Source: Bacilli bacterium (lineage in GTDB: Bacteria; Bacillota_I; Bacilli_A; RF39; UBA660). Taken from it: DNA of 45,120 bases. The stretch spans positions 1 to 45,120 of the forward strand of contig JAFQID010000042.1 of assembly GCA_017397685.1 (NCBI GenBank), read 5' to 3'. Every line of letters starts with the position of its first letter. Position 1 is the stretch's first letter. The notes beneath the pieces were generated by a model. The model had not been told where the DNA came from. It saw only the letters and a list, made by a program, of their open reading frames with translations, and did no database searches. Of the stretch, positions 17,117 through 26,978 are shown piece by piece. The translations under genes were made by a program, and so were the position numbers.

Positions 17117-18943
17117 TTAATGTAACAAATCTTCTTCTACTTCATTCTTCTCTACATCATTATTAATAACAGGTGTAAAATTAACACTCTTAAACCATTC
17201 ATTAACTATATGAGCATTACTACTATTAGGAGAAGGATCTGGCATATCAATTTTAACAAAAACCGGAATATTAAATGCATTTCCAAAACAAAGCGCAACA
17301 CCAGGTCTTAAAGTTTTAAGTTTATCAACATTAGCCTCAGCTATACTATGAGAAATATTTTTAATAATCGTTAAATCATTCGGATGAAACATTCTAAGAA
17401 TAACATAATTAGAACATTGACTAAGTGCTGTATTAGATAGTTCACTAGGTCTTTGAGTAATAAGACCTAAAATTACACCATACTTTCTACCCTCTTTAGT
17501 AATTCTATCAAAAATATTATATCCAATGACATTAATATCATTGTCTACTTGTACATATCTATGAGCTTCTTCTAAAATAATTTGAACCGGAAAGCCACCT
17601 CTTGACTCAAGGCTTATCGCATAATCAAAAAATATCTTAGAATAAATTTTAGTAAGTACCTTAGCAAATCTCTCATCAATATAATTAAGATTAAAATTAA
17701 CAATTTGTGCCTTTTCACCTGTACTAGATGTAAATATTTGATTTATATAATCACTCTTAGGAATATACTTATCTACATCAAAATAAACACCATACTCTCC
17801 ATTAATAATAGAATCAAGTCTTACCTTAAGTACATTATTTTGATCATATACCTTATCACTTTTAAGAACTCCCTCACTAATCAAAGTAAACTCAAAAGAA
17901 TTATACAAATCTTTTAAAGTATAATACTTAGGTTTCATACTTTTATTAAGACCAAGTTCCTCATTTACAAACCTTTCAATAAACTCAATAACCAAACTAA
18001 TCGCATTTATTTTACCAGTTGAATCAATATTCAAACACTGTCTTAAAGTTCTAATATATCCAGGTTGAATAATTTGAGATTCAAGATTAATATCCTTCGT
18101 ATAAAAAGAAGTTAAAACAGCAATAATTTGATCCCTAATTTGAGTAGAACTTTTTCCACTAGTAAGTATATCAAGAAGAGCTTTAGCAATAATATTATTT
18201 TTATGATTAATAACCTTCTCTTCTTCCTCAGTAAACAAATAAACAAGTCTTAAAGCTTTTTCAATAATAGAAAGTTGAGAAGGACTATCAGCATTTAAAA
18301 GAAGTGCTAAATCATCAACCTCAAGATAATATGGTGGTATCTTTATAACATCTCCCTTTGGAAACTTCGTATCACTTGTTAAAGACTTACATCTACACTT
18401 TTTAGTTTGATTAATTCTATCAAGAGCATAATGATACTCTCCATACACATCAAACAAAACTATATTAGCATTAAGCGGAATATTTTCCTTTCTATAAAAC
18501 AAGTTTTGAAACATTCTCGCAACGAACGAACTTTTTCCACTACCAGTATTACCAATAATCGCAAAATGATTAGAAAAAAAATTATCTATATTTGCAGAAA
18601 CATTAAATCCATCATATATCATAGACTTACCAAAATATAAATCACTAGAGCTACTTATAGATTGATTACCAACAAGACTAATAACTTCATTTTTATTAAT
18701 AATTCTTACCTTACTATCATTAGTAGGCTTATGAATAATACCACTAAAAAACTTGTTATCTAAAAACTCACCAACCATAATACATTCAATAGTATCAATA
18801 GACATGCTTATAATTTCACTTACAACCCTATTTCCATTACTCTCAAAAACAACATGAACACCTATTAAAGTTGATTCAACCTTTCTACTTAAGTTCTCAA
18901 GAACAATTTTTTCATCAACAACAGACAATATCTTACCAAACAT
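17117..18943 (-). CDS. HerA-like ATPase (DUF87 family)
   Basis: 608 residues, start ATG at 18943 after AGAGGTG. The N-terminal HAS-barrel-like part ('GKILSVVDEKIVLENLS') is followed by a RecA-type motor. Walker A is 'AIIGNTGSGKSSFVARM', Walker B 'VQIILEEAHRYV', and further motifs are 'VLFDVYGEYHYAL' and 'GLITQRPSELSNTALSQCSN'. This matches the bacterial HerA/DUF87 helicase-translocase group. In archaea HerA works with NurA in end resection; in bacteria it is often part of defence pairs (HerA with Sir2 or DUF4297). No such partner is adjacent, so the role here is undetermined. Confidence 0.9.
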   Translation of the reverse strand: MFGKILSVVDEKIVLENLSRKVESTLIGVHVVFESNGNRVVSEIISMSIDTIECIMVGEFLDNKFFSGIIHKPTNDSKVRIINKNEVISLVGNQSISSSSDLYFGKSMIYDGFNVSANIDNFFSNHFAIIGNTGSGKSSFVARMFQNLFYRKENIPLNANIVLFDVYGEYHYALDRINQTKKCRCKSLTSDTKFPKGDVIKIPPYYLEVDDLALLLNADSPSQLSIIEKALRLVYLFTEEEEKVINHKNNIIAKALLDILTSGKSSTQIRDQIIAVLTSFYTKDINLESQIIQPGYIRTLRQCLNIDSTGKINAISLVIEFIERFVNEELGLNKSMKPKYYTLKDLYNSFEFTLISEGVLKSDKVYDQNNVLKVRLDSIINGEYGVYFDVDKYIPKSDYINQIFTSSTGEKAQIVNFNLNYIDERFAKVLTKIYSKIFFDYAISLESRGGFPVQIILEEAHRYVQVDNDINVIGYNIFDRITKEGRKYGVILGLITQRPSELSNTALSQCSNYVILRMFHPNDLTIIKNISHSIAEANVDKLKTLRPGVALCFGNAFNIPVFVKIDMPDPSPNSSNAHIVNEWFKSVNFTPVINNDVEKNEVEEDLLH

Positions 18944-19059
18944 ATAAGCACCTCTTTATTCTAAAATAATTATAACACAATCTAAAAAACTTGAAAACAT
19001 AAATATTAAAAAACTATTATGAAATCAAACATTATAATTCACAATAGCCTTATTTATAT

Positions 19060-19371
19060 TTAATACATTTCACAACCATTATCAGATTCTTTAGCTTGTT
19101 TTAATTGATTAACAAACTCAATTCTTGATTTGATTTGTACAATAATCTTCTCAATCCTTTCATCAGATAACAATTTGTTACTTGAAAGTATATCTTTTAC
19201 TTCATCTACAAATCCATCTAACCTACTAATATCTAACCAACCAATATTTTTAACTAAATTAACTTGTGTTTTTTCATATTCTTCAAATGGTTTTGTTAAA
19301 AAGAACTCTCCAACATATATATCATTTTCATCAAACCACAATGAACATCCATTGTCAAATATAGGTGCAAC
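19060..19371 (-). pseudogene. C-terminal remnant of a HipA/CtkA-like protein kinase (tentative)
   Basis: The frame has no proper start: reading back from 'LWFDENDIYVGEFFL' it continues as VAPIFDNGCSLWF and then meets an in-frame TAA at 19372-19374. The remaining ~103 residues end normally. 'APIFDNGCSLW', '...TKPFEEYE...' and a final helical 'DERIEKIIVQIKSRIEFVN' resemble the C-terminal part of HipA-like kinases, but this is recognition from memory and only moderately secure. It lies upstream of the HerA gene and next to a second toxin-like remnant. Confidence 0.45.
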
Positions 19372-19526
19372 TTAAAATCAATAATAATACCATTTCCGCT
19401 TGATTTATAAAGTAATTTATAGCTAATTCTTAAGTTTTTTCAGATTAAAAACTTTAAAAAAACAAATATTATTAATAGTTATAAAAATTATTCACCTTAC
19501 ACATTTTTAAAAATCTCGAAAAATTT

Positions 19527-19558
19527 AAAATGCTATAACAACAATAAATCTTATAGCA
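19527..19558 (-). terminator. Rho-independent terminator of the M48 protease gene
   Basis: TGCTATAA and TTATAGCA form a perfect 8-bp stem that includes the stop codon, followed by TTTTAAATTTTT on the minus strand. The remaining gap 19375-19526 is AT-rich with no visible gene. Confidence 0.75.
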
Positions 19559-21176
19559 AAGTAAATCCACCATAAACTTTTTCTAAAAGCACAAAACAAA
19601 ATCCTACTACAACCAAAGCAAATAGAGAAATCAATAAAACCATATATGTATAAATCTTACTTATTTTATCATCTATCTTTATAGAATAAACTTCAATATA
19701 AGGCTTAGTATTTCTTCTATACCAACCCTTAACAATAACTTTTTTATTAATAAAATCCTTTGCTTTAAATAAAGCAAATAAAGTATTATGTATAGTCAAA
19801 GGTTGTTGATATTCTAAAAACATAATTCCAGTATCATCTTTTATAATCAAATCTTCAGAAAATATATTTCCTGCTTTACCACAACCAATAATCTCGCCCT
19901 CTACGATACATGGTACAGATGAAATCTTAGAAACATTAGTTTCCACTAATAAATCAATTACTTTTTTATGTTTAAAACCCATAATATTATACATTTTTAG
20001 TATTAAAATTAACATAGCAATTACTAATGCAAAAAACGCATAACCCATATAAGATATTTTTAAATATTCACCATAAATACTACCAAACTTAATAAAAAAT
20101 ATAATTACAAAAATAGGAAATAATATAAATAATATATCTGAAATAAAACTAAATATACATAATATATTTTTCTTTTTTTCAAATTCAATATAAGTTTCTT
20201 GATTATATAATTTAGAAAACTTAGATATAGCAATTATTCTTTTTGATATTAAAGGATGTGTAGAAAAAAATTCATGCCATTTTGCCCATGGATTACTAAG
20301 TTCCCAGTTAGCAACTAATTTAATCCTTTCTTTAGATACTTTTCCTCTATTATAACTACCAAGAGCAAATCCTTTAGATAATCTACCATCAAAAATACTA
20401 AAGCCTCTTAAATTAGTTGAAGATTTATAACTTATATTTTTATCAGATGAAGTAAAACCAAATCCTATTTTCACTAAAGAACTAGATAAAGCATTAGGAT
20501 TACCAGTAGCATGAACAGCAAACTCATCAGCGTAATATTCTCTTGCCCTTGAAAACCATAAAATAGCGAATTGACTTATCAAATAAAGAAAATAAGCAAT
20601 TGCAAACAATAAAGCAATTTGCTTAGAACTATTAGAATCATTATCCCTATTTCTATTTTTAAAAAAATCAAAACTGAAACTATACACATAGTATAATAAT
20701 GTAGGAACTACTTGAACAATAGTCATAACCGCCACATCATAATGAACAATATGACCGAGTTCATGTGCAACAACAGTTTTTATTTCATCTTTAGAAAGTA
20801 AATCAAATATACCTTTAGATAAAATAATTCTCGCATCATTTCTAGTCTTACCATAAGTAAAAGCATTTGGAGAACCATCATTAATATACCCAATTTTCGG
20901 AAAACTAATATTATTTTTAATACATACATCATTAATAAAATCAGTTAAATAATCAGGAAGTTTAAAATTAAACTCAGCTTGATAAATATTCTCAACAAAA
21001 AAATCCATAATAATAGGAGCAAATATAAATTGAAGAACACTTACTATAACAAAACTTATTACTACTAAAATTATAGACAAGTCCATATATTTGAAAACTA
21101 ACATTAAAAATAAAATTAATAACCCATACATCATAGCAACCATAAAAATAAATGACATCAAAAACTTTCTTCTCAT
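19551..21176 (-). CDS. M48-family membrane metalloprotease (HtpX/Ste24-like)
   Basis: 541 residues, start ATG at 21176 after GAGGTAGAG. Two membrane helices come first, then the zinc protease domain with HELGH ('VVAHELGHIVHYD') and the third-ligand region 'REYYADEFAVHATG', followed by 'FFSTHPLISKRI' typical of M48. The C-terminal part adds two more helices and a soluble ~110-residue extension ('GEIIGCGKAGNIF... GIMFLEYQQPL') that looks beta-rich, then a last helix. HtpX proper is about 290 residues, so this is a larger member. A role in membrane protein quality control is inferred from the family. It sits intact between two decayed genes. Confidence 0.9.
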   Translation of the reverse strand: MRRKFLMSFIFMVAMMYGLLILFLMLVFKYMDLSIILVVISFVIVSVLQFIFAPIIMDFFVENIYQAEFNFKLPDYLTDFINDVCIKNNISFPKIGYINDGSPNAFTYGKTRNDARIILSKGIFDLLSKDEIKTVVAHELGHIVHYDVAVMTIVQVVPTLLYYVYSFSFDFFKNRNRDNDSNSSKQIALLFAIAYFLYLISQFAILWFSRAREYYADEFAVHATGNPNALSSSLVKIGFGFTSSDKNISYKSSTNLRGFSIFDGRLSKGFALGSYNRGKVSKERIKLVANWELSNPWAKWHEFFSTHPLISKRIIAISKFSKLYNQETYIEFEKKKNILCIFSFISDILFILFPIFVIIFFIKFGSIYGEYLKISYMGYAFFALVIAMLILILKMYNIMGFKHKKVIDLLVETNVSKISSVPCIVEGEIIGCGKAGNIFSEDLIIKDDTGIMFLEYQQPLTIHNTLFALFKAKDFINKKVIVKGWYRRNTKPYIEVYSIKIDDKISKIYTYMVLLISLFALVVVGFCFVLLEKVYGGFTLL

Positions 21177-21344
21177 AAAACTCTACCTCATTTTACTCAT
21201 TTTTCTTTTAAAAGAAGATATTTTATAATTTTATTTCAATCAAAATCAAATACTTTCTTTATTCTATAATAATTATAACATAAACTAAAAAACTTTAAAT
21301 ATAAATATTAAAAAAGATAGAACAAACTTCTATCTTCACAATCA

Positions 21345-22112
21345 CTAAATATATAAATCATCATTATCTAATTTATTATCTTTATCTAATAATAAATTTT
21401 CACAAATATTTTTTATCAGCTTTTACTCCTTTTACATAATTATTATAATTTGCCCTCACTAAAGCATTTCTAAAATATAAAGCATTATCTTTAAATAAAT
21501 CATTATTAACTCTAAAACCCATACTTATCAAATATTTTTGAATAAATACCGCTGTAGTTCTAGTATTCCCTTCACAGAATAGATGAACTTGCCATATTCT
21601 AGAAGTAAACTCAGATATTCTGTCAATTAATTCATTTTCATTCATACTAATATAGTCTATTTCCTTTTCTTCAGAAAAATCATATTTTAAAGTTTCTTCA
21701 ATTAAATCATAAGATTGATAATCCACCGTATCATCATTTAAAATAGGTTCTTCTTTAGTACTCTAAACTCACCTGGTTTATACTTTTCTATATTTAAATT
21801 TTTAAATAATCTTTTATAGGTCAAATAATCAAAACGAAATGCTCCATCACTTAAAATCTCATAAATAGCTGTAGCAACTTCATCAGCCTCTTCCTCATCA
21901 TCATCTTCATGATTATCTATATTTTTAGCATAATAAGAAGTTATCGCATCTTGTACTTGTTTATAAGTTTTTTTCCCTCAATATGCTCTCCAGACAATTC
22001 AACCATATATTTTAAAGGTTTTAAGCCATCTACTTCTTGTAATCCAAATGCTATATCCCAGTATAATTGTTTAACCCTAGGATTTGTTTCATCTAACACT
22101 CTTTTTATTGTT
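21345..22112 (-). pseudogene. Broken VbhA-Fic type gene (antitoxin-like N-terminus plus Fic domain)
   Basis: Pieces of one protein lie in order in different frames. The first (about 22112-21965) reads 'RVLDETNPRVKQLYWDIAFG' and 'VDGLKPLKYMVELSGEHIEG'. The second (to about 21765) reads 'VQDAITSYYAKNID' and 'FDYLTYKRLFKNLNIEKYKP'. The third (21726-21400 and a little upstream) has 'TKEEPILNDDTV', 'LFTSRIWQVHLFCEGNTRTT'-type Fic core and 'YFRNALVRANYNNY'. The fourth returns to frame as 'FKNICENLLL', ending at 21345. At least three frameshifts separate them. Fic proteins AMPylate targets; this one also has His-Leu-Phe instead of His-Pro-Phe in the active motif. It is almost certainly inactive. Confidence 0.82.
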
Positions 22113-22150
22113 GTGAACTATTTGAGGTTCATTTCATTTTGATAACTTTT

Positions 22151-22888
22151 TTAACTTATTTTCATTCTTCTAACTTTTGCTTCTTCAATAAAATGTTTAA
22201 ATACCTCACTATCCATAAGTTCAACATGAAAATGAAAACCTATAATGAAATATTCTGGATTAGTATATTCTATTATTTCACATACACCATCTAAAGCCTT
22301 TCCTGTTACTTTAAAATCTTTGCCTACATATTTAAAATCATACCCATGCATACTAGGAACTTCTATTCTAGGTCCAAAAATTTTATAAGCAAGAGAATCT
22401 TCATCAACAAGAACTTCATGATATATATCATTAATTTTATCAATAGAAACAATATTATTATCATGTATATTACCATCCGGTAACGCTTTTAATAAAGTCC
22501 CATCGTTCTTATCTTTTAAAGATAAATATATGTTTCTAAAATCATCAATAGATTTAAAACAATCTTTTATTTTTTCATATACTACACTAAATATATCTAA
22601 TGCCTCAGCTCCCATACAAATACCTATTAAAGGTTTATTTTTCTTAATCGCATAATAGATAGTTTCGTAAACATAACCCCTAACTTTATTACCACCAGGT
22701 ATTATAAAGCAATCGCACATTTCTAAAGAGCAGTAATCAAGCTGATCACCATTTAATAATATACCAACAGGAACAGCACCATTTTCTATTATCTTTTTAC
22801 TATATAAATCAATAAACTTATAATAATTAGAATATACACCTTCACCTTCAATATAACTAGGTAATATTCCAACAATGATTTTTTTCAT
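22151..22888 (-). CDS. Peptidase C26 / class I glutamine amidotransferase-like protein
   Basis: 245 residues from the ATG at 22888 (MKKIIVGILPSYIEGEGVY). The longer frame adds 25 residues that overlap the ribosome binding region. The fold and family are indicated by 'VGILLNGDQLDYCSLEMCDCF', 'FIIPGGNKVRGYVYE', the nucleophile elbow 'LIGICMGAEALDI' (catalytic Cys) and 'PSMHGYDF', with a late 'IIGFHFHVELMDS' supplying the His and Glu. This is the pattern of gamma-glutamyl-gamma-aminobutyrate hydrolase-like enzymes (PuuD family). Whether it cleaves gamma-Glu-GABA or another gamma-glutamyl compound cannot be told. It is the last gene of the valS unit. Confidence 0.85.
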   Translation of the reverse strand: MKKIIVGILPSYIEGEGVYSNYYKFIDLYSKKIIENGAVPVGILLNGDQLDYCSLEMCDCFIIPGGNKVRGYVYETIYYAIKKNKPLIGICMGAEALDIFSVVYEKIKDCFKSIDDFRNIYLSLKDKNDGTLLKALPDGNIHDNNIVSIDKINDIYHEVLVDEDSLAYKIFGPRIEVPSMHGYDFKYVGKDFKVTGKALDGVCEIIEYTNPEYFIIGFHFHVELMDSEVFKHFIEEAKVRRMKIS

Positions 22889-22963
22889 ATTTTTAAATAG
22901 TCCTTTCCTTCCTAAAAATATATAGACTCGAAAACAATTTGTTTCTAATCTATATTTTATCAT

Positions 22964-23449
22964 TTAATAACACATACTATTAATTTTATTAATAACATCA
23001 TTATACTCTTGTTCATTAAAATTGATAATATCTTTTGTATTGATATGCTCATAATCAATATCTTCTCCAGTAATTGAATAAGCAAACAAATCACCAACGA
23101 CATATAACTCAGTAATTTTATCCGAAGATATATTTATATAATAAGATAAATTATCAACATCTTGATTTTTAAAATCTTTTAATTTATGTAAATCCTCACT
23201 ATTAGAACATTCACTTATTGACTTACCATTAATACTATTATAAAACTTTTCATAACCATCCATCATATAATTTAGTTCTGAATTCATTAGAACAACCTGT
23301 ACTTCTGTTCGAAACGTATTCCTTTTAGCATCATTAAACATATCATCTACATGTTTATAAGCAAACATTGTTCTAGCTATTATGATACCTACTACCATAA
23401 TAACAACAGCTACAGCTACAAAAATCCCTATTTTAACCTCTTTACTCAT
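22964..23449 (-). CDS. Small single-pass membrane protein, unknown function
   Basis: 161 residues. The start codon overlaps the valS stop as ATGAGTAA, with AAAAGGAG just before it. One membrane helix (about residues 7-27: '[19 protein letters not shown]') is followed by a soluble, acidic alpha/beta part with '[25 protein letters not shown]'. A pilin-like or sensor-like topology is possible, but no family is recognised. Translational coupling to valS may be only positional. Confidence 0.75.
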   Translation of the reverse strand: MSKEVKIGIFVAVAVVIMVVGIIIARTMFAYKHVDDMFNDAKRNTFRTEVQVVLMNSELNYMMDGYEKFYNSINGKSISECSNSEDLHKLKDFKNQDVDNLSYYINISSDKITELYVVGDLFAYSITGEDIDYEHINTKDIINFNEQEYNDVINKINSMCY

Positions 23450-25976
23450 TTTCCACTCCTTTTAATATCTCTAATCTTCTTTCTTCCTTCTCAAGGCTTT
23501 CTCTTTCAGCATCCACAATTGTTTTAGGTGCTTTATTTACATAATTTTCATTTGATAAAAGTTTCTTTCTTCTTTCAATAGACATTTCAAGTTCTTTTAT
23601 TTCTTTATTTAAAAGAAGTTCTTCCTCTTCTTTATTCTTACTATTATCAAAACATATAGTTAATTTATATCCATATAACTCTATAACTAATTTATCACTA
23701 AAATTAGAAGACTCTACTATTTTATCATTAATCTTAAGCATATTATTAATAAGTTCATCACTAGAAGAAACAATAATCTCATAATCTCCACTAACCTTAG
23801 CTTCAAGTTTTTTATTTCTAAACACTTTGATATATTCTAAAATCTCATCTGTTTTTTTAGTTTCCTCTTTAAATACCATAGATTTATTTACCTCAGGATA
23901 ACTACTAGTCATTAATATTCCATCATTACCAGGAATCATATTATATATTTCTTCAGTAACATAAGGCATAAATGGATGCATCATCTTCATAATGTAAGAT
24001 AGAACATATATTAAAGTACTCTTAGTTCCATTTTCATCACTAAACTTACTCATTTCAATATAATTATCACAAAAATCATCCCAAATAAATGAATATAAAA
24101 CAGCACCTGCATTATTAAACTCATACTTATTCATATATTTACTAACCTTAACTATAACATCATTAAGTTTAGTTAAAATCCATTTATCACTGATAGTAAT
24201 ATTATCAAAACTATAATTATTTATATCAAAGTTTTCTACTTTCATTAAAACAAATCTAGAAGCATTCCATAATTTATTAATAAAGTTCCAAGTAGATTTA
24301 ACCTTCTCACTATCAAATCTTAAATCTTGACCCGGAGCAGATGAAGTAGCTAAGAAATATCTAAGTGCATCCGCACCATACTCATCTATCACATCCATAG
24401 GATCTACTCCATTACCAAGACTCTTAGACATCTTTCTACCAATTTTATCACGAATAAGGCCATGAATTAAAACCTCTTTAAATGGTCTTTTATTAGTAAA
24501 CTCAAGGCCCTGAAATACCATTCTACATACCCAGAAGAATATAATATCATAACCAGTAACTAAAACATCAGTTGGATAATATCTTTCTAAAAGTTCGCTA
24601 CTCTCTGGCCATCCCAGAGTACTAAAAGGCCAAAGTGCACTACTAAACCATGTATCAAGAACATCGCTATCTTGAACCCATCCATCTCCTTTTGGAGCAC
24701 TCTCTCCAACATAAACTTCATCACCTTTATACCAAGCAGGTATTCTATGTCCCCACCATAGTTGTCTAGAAATACACCAGTCATAAGCAATTTCCATCCA
24801 GTGATTCATAATCTTTTCAAATCTACTAGGCACAAAATTAACCTTAGTATTTTTATCCTTTTGATTCTTTAGCACATTCTTAGCAAGATCTTCCATCTTA
24901 ACAAACCATTGTTTAGATAAATAAGGCTCAACCATAACATCTGTTCTCTCAGAATGTCCTACATTATGTTTAATTTCCTCTATTTCAAGTAATAGTCCAA
25001 GCTTCTCTAAATCTTTAATAACTTCAGCACGGCAGGTAAATCTATCCATACCTTTATAATTACCAGCATTCTCATTCATAGTCGCATCAGCATTCATAAC
25101 AACTACTCTTTCAAGATTGTGTCTATTACCTACCTCAAAATCATTAGGATCGTGTGCAGGAGTAATCTTAACCACACCAGTTCCAAACTCCATATCAGCA
25201 TGTTCATCACCAATAATTGGAATCAACTTATTAACAAGTGGTAAAACAACATTCTTACCAATCAAATGATTATATCTTTCATCATTTGGATTTACCGCAA
25301 CCGCAGTATCACCAAATAAAGTCTCAGGTCTTGTTGTTGCTACCCTAAGATAATCACTACTACCCTCTATCATATACTTAATATGATAAAAAGCACCCTT
25401 AACTTCTTTATAAATAACTTCTTCATTAGATAAAGCAGTTTTAGCAACTGGATCCCAGTTAATAATTCTCTCTCCCCTATAAATCCATCCTTTATTATAC
25501 AAATCTACAAAAACCTTAGTAACAGCCTTATTAAGTCCTTCATCTAAAGTAAATCTTTCATGATTATAATCTAGTGATAACCCTAGTTTAGCCCACTGAG
25601 CCCTAATATTACTAGCATACTCTTCTTTCCAAGCCCATGCATGTTTAAGCCACTCATCTCTATCCATACTTCTTGGATCAATTCCCTCACTCTTAAGCTT
25701 AGCATCAATCTTAGCTTGTGTTGCAATACCAGCATGATCCATACCAGGAAGCCATAAAGCATCAAAACCATTCATTCTCTTATATCTAATTATTATATCT
25801 TGAAGTGTAGTGTCCCAAGCATGACCAAGATGAAGTTTCCCAGTTACATTTGGTGGTGGTATAACTATAGTAAAAGGCTTTCTACTTGTATCTCCACTTG
25901 CAAAACAATTATTCTTAAGCCAGTACTCATACTTTCCTTCTTCAACTAACTTATGATTATATTTAGTATCTAACAT
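23442..25976 (-). CDS. valS: Valyl-tRNA synthetase
   Basis: 844 residues from the ATG at 25976, one base after the stop of the HD gene; an in-frame GTG nine bases upstream would crowd the GGAG site. Class I synthetase signatures are complete: '[16 protein letters not shown]' (HIGH-type), the editing domain, '[16 protein letters not shown]', and KMSKSLGN. The C-terminal coiled-coil arm begins with '[20 protein letters not shown]'. It charges tRNA-Val and proofreads threonine. Expression is controlled by the upstream T-box, which reads uncharged tRNA-Val. Confidence 0.98.
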   Translation of the reverse strand: MLDTKYNHKLVEEGKYEYWLKNNCFASGDTSRKPFTIVIPPPNVTGKLHLGHAWDTTLQDIIIRYKRMNGFDALWLPGMDHAGIATQAKIDAKLKSEGIDPRSMDRDEWLKHAWAWKEEYASNIRAQWAKLGLSLDYNHERFTLDEGLNKAVTKVFVDLYNKGWIYRGERIINWDPVAKTALSNEEVIYKEVKGAFYHIKYMIEGSSDYLRVATTRPETLFGDTAVAVNPNDERYNHLIGKNVVLPLVNKLIPIIGDEHADMEFGTGVVKITPAHDPNDFEVGNRHNLERVVVMNADATMNENAGNYKGMDRFTCRAEVIKDLEKLGLLLEIEEIKHNVGHSERTDVMVEPYLSKQWFVKMEDLAKNVLKNQKDKNTKVNFVPSRFEKIMNHWMEIAYDWCISRQLWWGHRIPAWYKGDEVYVGESAPKGDGWVQDSDVLDTWFSSALWPFSTLGWPESSELLERYYPTDVLVTGYDIIFFWVCRMVFQGLEFTNKRPFKEVLIHGLIRDKIGRKMSKSLGNGVDPMDVIDEYGADALRYFLATSSAPGQDLRFDSEKVKSTWNFINKLWNASRFVLMKVENFDINNYSFDNITISDKWILTKLNDVIVKVSKYMNKYEFNNAGAVLYSFIWDDFCDNYIEMSKFSDENGTKSTLIYVLSYIMKMMHPFMPYVTEEIYNMIPGNDGILMTSSYPEVNKSMVFKEETKKTDEILEYIKVFRNKKLEAKVSGDYEIIVSSSDELINNMLKINDKIVESSNFSDKLVIELYGYKLTICFDNSKNKEEEELLLNKEIKELEMSIERRKKLLSNENYVNKAPKTIVDAERESLEKEERRLEILKGVENE

Positions 25977-25977
25977 A

Positions 25978-26700
25978 TCAAACACTCTCCTTTAAAAATC
26001 TATTAACTTCATCAATATATTCCTTAAAAATATCCTTATCAAAACTTTCAAATATTCGCTTTATAATACCCTCTTCAATAACTACTTTTTTAGAATACTC
26101 AAAATTTAAATCAAATACTAATGATAAGATAAGAACAACCTTATCATTTTTACTCATAACATCTTCCTTAGAAATAAGTTTATTATCAAAAAAATCTTTT
26201 CTCACCTTTTCACTAATATTTCCTTCACTTTTATTACTCATAACAACATCTAAAAAGTTTCTTAAAATATCTAACTTATCAGCATCCCTAATAATCTTAC
26301 AAAAAATTACCTCAGCCTCATCATAATCACTATCATCATAACTAATCTTATTATGATTATAAATAGCCTTACTAATAACTTCTTCACTATTATCAGGTAT
26401 CTCCAAACTATCAATTAAACCTTCCTTAAATAGCACATCACACGACATTTCAGCATGATCGGCACTATCTTTATCACTAAAAGTTTTAAACTCACTCCAT
26501 TGTTTAAACCTTCCAATATCATGAAAAAGGCCAATAATCATAGAAAGAAATACTCCTTCTTCATCAAAATCTAAAGATTCAGCTAACTTCTTACATTCAT
26601 TCATAACCCTATAACTATGATTATACTTATATTTAATTTTATCTTCACCAAAATCAAACTTCATCACATAATCATCAAAAACTTCATGATTCTTATCCAT
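25978..26700 (-). CDS. HD-domain phosphohydrolase
   Basis: 240 residues, with AAGGAGGG before the ATG. The HD motif is in '[17 protein letters not shown]', with the upstream metal His in '[18 protein letters not shown]' and downstream '[11 protein letters not shown]' and '[13 protein letters not shown]'. This arrangement is seen in many uncharacterised HD hydrolases acting on nucleotides or phosphate esters. It sits between the valine T-box and valS, so it is produced under valine-tRNA control. A role linked to translation stress is only an inference from that. Confidence 0.9.
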   Translation of the reverse strand: MDKNHEVFDDYVMKFDFGEDKIKYKYNHSYRVMNECKKLAESLDFDEEGVFLSMIIGLFHDIGRFKQWSEFKTFSDKDSADHAEMSCDVLFKEGLIDSLEIPDNSEEVISKAIYNHNKISYDDSDYDEAEVIFCKIIRDADKLDILRNFLDVVMSNKSEGNISEKVRKDFFDNKLISKEDVMSKNDKVVLILSLVFDLNFEYSKKVVIEEGIIKRIFESFDKDIFKEYIDEVNRFLKESV

Positions 26701-26716
26701 TTTCCCTCCTTAAAAT

Positions 26717-26940
26717 AAAAAACAATCAATCCAAAGGACGATTGTTCGTGGTACCACCTTAATTCATAGAATAAATCTATCTTAATATCTTAACGCGATA
26801 AACGTGATAAATTACTTAATTTCATAAATCAAACTCCCAAGCTACATTCACTATAAAGTATTAAGAAAAGCTTTCAGCCTCTGACTTTTCATCTCTAATA
26901 ACCTTCTTATAGTTACTCCTCTTCTTCCTCGTTTCTAGGC
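26717..26940 (-). promoter_or_regulatory. T-box riboswitch, probably tRNA-Val responsive
   Basis: On the minus strand the leader ends with the T-box core AAGGTGGTACCACG (26760-26747), followed by a terminator stem (CAATC...GATTG) and a T run at 26746-26717. The upstream stem I region contains 'GAATGTAGC'; the GTA there (26845-26843) is a plausible valine specifier codon. The first downstream genes are the HD hydrolase and valS, which agrees with valine sensing. The exact fold was not computed. Confidence 0.92.
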
Positions 26941-26943
26941 ATA

Positions 26944-26973
26944 ATTATACTATTTTTTTATATATAAAGTCAA
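26944..26973 (-). promoter_or_regulatory. Promoter of the T-box/valS operon
   Basis: TTGACT (26973-26968), an 18-base spacer and TATAAT (26949-26944). The start point would fall about base 26937, at the beginning of the T-box leader. Confidence 0.8.
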
Positions 26974-26978
26974 TAACC

